Positions 7,419-8,816 of a DNA stretch of 8,816 nt are shown here, piece by piece. Each line of letters begins with the position of its first letter. Position 1 is the stretch's first letter. The stretch lies in assembly GCA_913041775.1 (NCBI GenBank), contig CAJWJW010000051.1, forward strand, positions 1 to 8,816, read 5' to 3'. Below the pieces are notes generated by a model that was not told the origin of the DNA, made no database searches, and worked only from the letters and a program-made list of their open reading frames with translations. The stretch comes from an uncultured Flavobacteriales bacterium (GTDB lineage: Bacteria > Bacteroidota > Bacteroidia > Flavobacteriales > UBA7430). Position numbers and translations under genes: made by a program.

Positions 7419-7451
7419 TTTTAAGTTTTTTTAAAAAGAAGAAACTTAAAA
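7419..7451. repeat. Long A/T-rich hairpin
   Basis: TTTTAAGTTT (7419-7428) pairs perfectly with AAACTTAAAA (7442-7451). In + strand RNA the stem extends inward by four more pairs (7429-7432 with 7438-7441, two of them G-U), giving 14 bp closed by an AAAAA loop (7433-7437). It lies about 150 nt upstream of the redoxin ATG. No T run follows on either strand, so it does not look like an ordinary terminator. It could be a leader or 3'-end structure, or a cruciform-prone site. Confidence 0.5.
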
Positions 7452-7546
7452 AATATATACTATATATATAATAAGGGTCATTTTGTTTTGATTGTTAAAT
7501 TTTATTTAAGTTTTAATTTTTTTAATAATTATTTAGCTATTAATGT

Positions 7547-7554
7547 TAGGTTTG
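7547..7554 (+). promoter_or_regulatory. Candidate -7 promoter element for the redoxin gene
   Basis: TAGGTTTG is a full match to the Bacteroidota -7 consensus TAnnTTTG and lies 49 nt before the ATG at 7604. No TTG is found at the -33 distance. A competing possibility is TTG at 7493-7495 followed 18 nt later by TAATTTTT (7514-7521), which has the right spacing but lacks the final G. Either would give a leader of roughly 40-80 nt. Confidence 0.45.
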
Positions 7555-7603
7555 TTTTTCATTAAAAATTTTAACTATTTTAGTGCTCTTAAATTTAAAG
7601 AAA

Positions 7604-8816
7604 ATGAAGAATATATTTTTAGTTTTTATAGCCCTTTTATCTTTTAACTTTTCGAGTGTTTCAGAAGCTCAAACTTTAAAGGGAAAGTTAAATATACAGC
7701 GACAAGCAAATAAACAAGTTGATTTATACAGAACAGAAGGAAAGTATAAATACAAAATAGACAGTACGAAAGTATTGGCAGACGGTTCTTTTACTTTTGC
7801 TTATAAAACACACCCAAAAGGGTATTATAAGATAACTTTAGGTAATGAAAATAATATTGTTGATGTAATTTTAAACCCAACAGAATCTGTTGTTAGTTTA
7901 GCTTTTTCTCAAGTAAGATTAGAAAAAGGTTTAACTGTTTTACAGTCAAATGAGAATAAAGCTTACTGGGAATTTAAAAATAAAGATTCAGCAACGCAGA
8001 AAAAAATAAAAGCTTTAAAACAACAAAGAGGACAGTTTAGATCTCAAGGTAATGATGCAAAAGTTAATGAGATGTCTAATGAAGTAACAAAATTAGAAAA
8101 GGAACATTTTAATTTTGTACAGACTGTTATTAATAAATATCCTAGAACTTATTTTTCTACAGTAAAAGTTGCAAGTTTAGCAAGTAATCCAACAGATAAA
8201 GCTAAATATTTTGATGATTTAGATTTTACAAATGAGAATTTTATAAGATCTGATGTATTTGCAACACGTTTTCAAGATTATATTATTAAGCATAGTGGTC
8301 ATACCGAAGTTGGTTATTACAATGCAGTAGATGATATAATGAAAAAAGCAAAATTGAACGAAAAAGTATTTGAATTTGCGCTTTATAACTTATTAGATGG
8401 TTTTTACGGTTCTGGTTTAGAAGATGTAGCCACCTATATTATGGAAGAGTATTTTTATGGGGAAGCTTGTGGAGATATTGAAATAAACGATTTACTACGT
8501 CAGAAAGCAGATTTAATAAAAAATTTACAAATAGGAAGTACGCCTCCTGATTTTACTATCAAAAATAATTATGGGGGAGATGTAAATCTTAAAAATACCT
8601 GTGCTAATAATAAATATACAATCATTATGTTTTGGGCAACACACTGCCCACACTGTATGAGAGATTTACCTGGTTTTGTTCCAGTTTACAACGAATACAA
8701 ACCAAAAGGTTTAGAAGTTATTGGTGTGGCTTTAGATGTTAATCCTACAAAATGGAAAAATACAGTAGAGGAGAAAAACTTCAATTGGAAAAATGTTTCA
8801 CAATTTGGAAACTATA
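7604..8816 (+). CDS. Secreted TlpA-like thioredoxin-fold protein, 3'-truncated by the window edge
   Basis: Predicted periplasmic thiol-disulfide oxidoreductase. The frame is open for 404 codons to the window end without a stop. It begins with a Sec signal peptide (MKNIFLVFIALLSF..., likely cut near SEA/QT, about residue 22); there is no lipobox cysteine. Residues about 25-110 look like the DUF4369-type beta domain common at the N terminus of Bacteroidota TlpA-like proteins. Then comes a charged helical middle part (about 125-300), and the redoxin domain starts near GSTPPDFTIK (311-320). The active site is CPHC (348-351) in FWATHCPHCMRDLP, with both cysteines present; the Pro-His pair is as in DsbA, whereas typical TlpA proteins have WCxPC. 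The strand LEVIGVALD (370-378) follows. The cis-proline region is beyond the edge. The start is supported by the signal peptide and the A-rich stretch before it (AAAGAAAATG). It is more AT-rich than leuS: line 7921-7980 has 16 G/C in 60. Partner proteins are unknown; reductive maturation or oxidative folding in the periplasm are both possible. Confidence 0.9.
   Translation, partial: MKNIFLVFIALLSFNFSSVSEAQTLKGKLNIQRQANKQVDLYRTEGKYKYKIDSTKVLADGSFTFAYKTHPKGYYKITLGNENNIVDVILNPTESVVSLAFSQVRLEKGLTVLQSNENKAYWEFKNKDSATQKKIKALKQQRGQFRSQGNDAKVNEMSNEVTKLEKEHFNFVQTVINKYPRTYFSTVKVASLASNPTDKAKYFDDLDFTNENFIRSDVFATRFQDYIIKHSGHTEVGYYNAVDDIMKKAKLNEKVFEFALYNLLDGFYGSGLEDVATYIMEEYFYGEACGDIEINDLLRQKADLIKNLQIGSTPPDFTIKNNYGGDVNLKNTCANNKYTIIMFWATHCPHCMRDLPGFVPVYNEYKPKGLEVIGVALDVNPTKWKNTVEEKNFNWKNVSQFGNY

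Larger units (their letters stand above)
6960..7603. other. Long AT-rich non-coding region between divergent genes
   Basis: About 640 bp with no credible gene on either strand; stop codons are dense in all frames. It separates the rpiB operon (left, - strand) from the redoxin gene (right, + strand). The line 7021-7080 has 12 G/C in 60, against 25 in 60 for the sampled leuS line 301-360. It contains nested inverted repeats near 7027-7089, a 16-bp palindrome near 7260-7275, a long A/T-rich hairpin near 7419-7451, a short tandem GTCAA repeat near 7153-7162, and alternating TA tracts near 7453-7471. I found no tRNA-like cloverleaf, no riboswitch I recognise, and no cluster of DnaA boxes. It could hold a promoter control region, a small RNA, or remnants of a lost gene; the sequence does not decide. 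Confidence 0.7.

Noticed and set aside
7453..7471. Alternating TA tract as a possible phase-variable repeat
   Set aside because: The repeat is short and imperfect and lies outside any gene; nothing indicates slippage-based switching.
6960..7603. Replication origin in the AT-rich region
   Set aside because: I found no cluster of DnaA-box-like sequences (TTATNCACA or complement), and no dnaA, dnaN or gidA-type neighbour.

Overview
The window looks like a chromosomal segment of a Bacteroidota bacterium, most likely from the Flavobacteriia/Flavobacteriales. Three things point there. The leucyl-tRNA synthetase, RpiB, M23 and GH3 sequences have the residue patterns I recall from that group. The genes lack Shine-Dalgarno motifs, with an A-rich stretch before at least one start. 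Promoter candidates fit the Bacteroidota -7 consensus TAnnTTTG. The genus cannot be told from the sequence alone.

Layout, left to right. (1) The 3' two thirds of leuS on the + strand, cut by the left edge, followed by a clear intrinsic terminator near 1994-2027. (2) A + strand pair at 2158-4496: a membrane-anchored M23 (LytM-type) metallopeptidase, then a GH3-family acyl-adenylate-forming enzyme, joined by a one-base TAATG stop/start overlap. (3) A tight - strand operon at 4506-6932, transcribed toward the pair: rpiB, then a secreted M28 Zn-aminopeptidase-like protein one base later, then a small DinB/DUF1569-like protein joined by another TAATG overlap. The two transcription units converge with only 9 bp between stop codons and no visible terminator. 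(4) About 670 bp of very AT-rich non-coding DNA (6933-7603) between divergent genes, with several inverted repeats and two TAnnTTTG promoter candidates, one facing each way. (5) A + strand gene at 7604 for a secreted TlpA-like thioredoxin-fold protein with a CPHC active site, cut by the right edge.

How the genes relate. leuS (translation) and rpiB (pentose phosphate pathway) are housekeeping genes. The M23 and M28 proteins and the redoxin act at or beyond the inner membrane, on peptidoglycan, peptides and disulfides respectively. The GH3 enzyme should be cytoplasmic, and its substrate in Bacteroidota is not known to me.

I found no mobile element, CRISPR array, RNA gene or clearly novel multi-gene system. 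The items most worth a second look are the coupled M23-GH3 pair, the coupled M28-DUF1569 pair, and the long structured AT-rich intergenic region.
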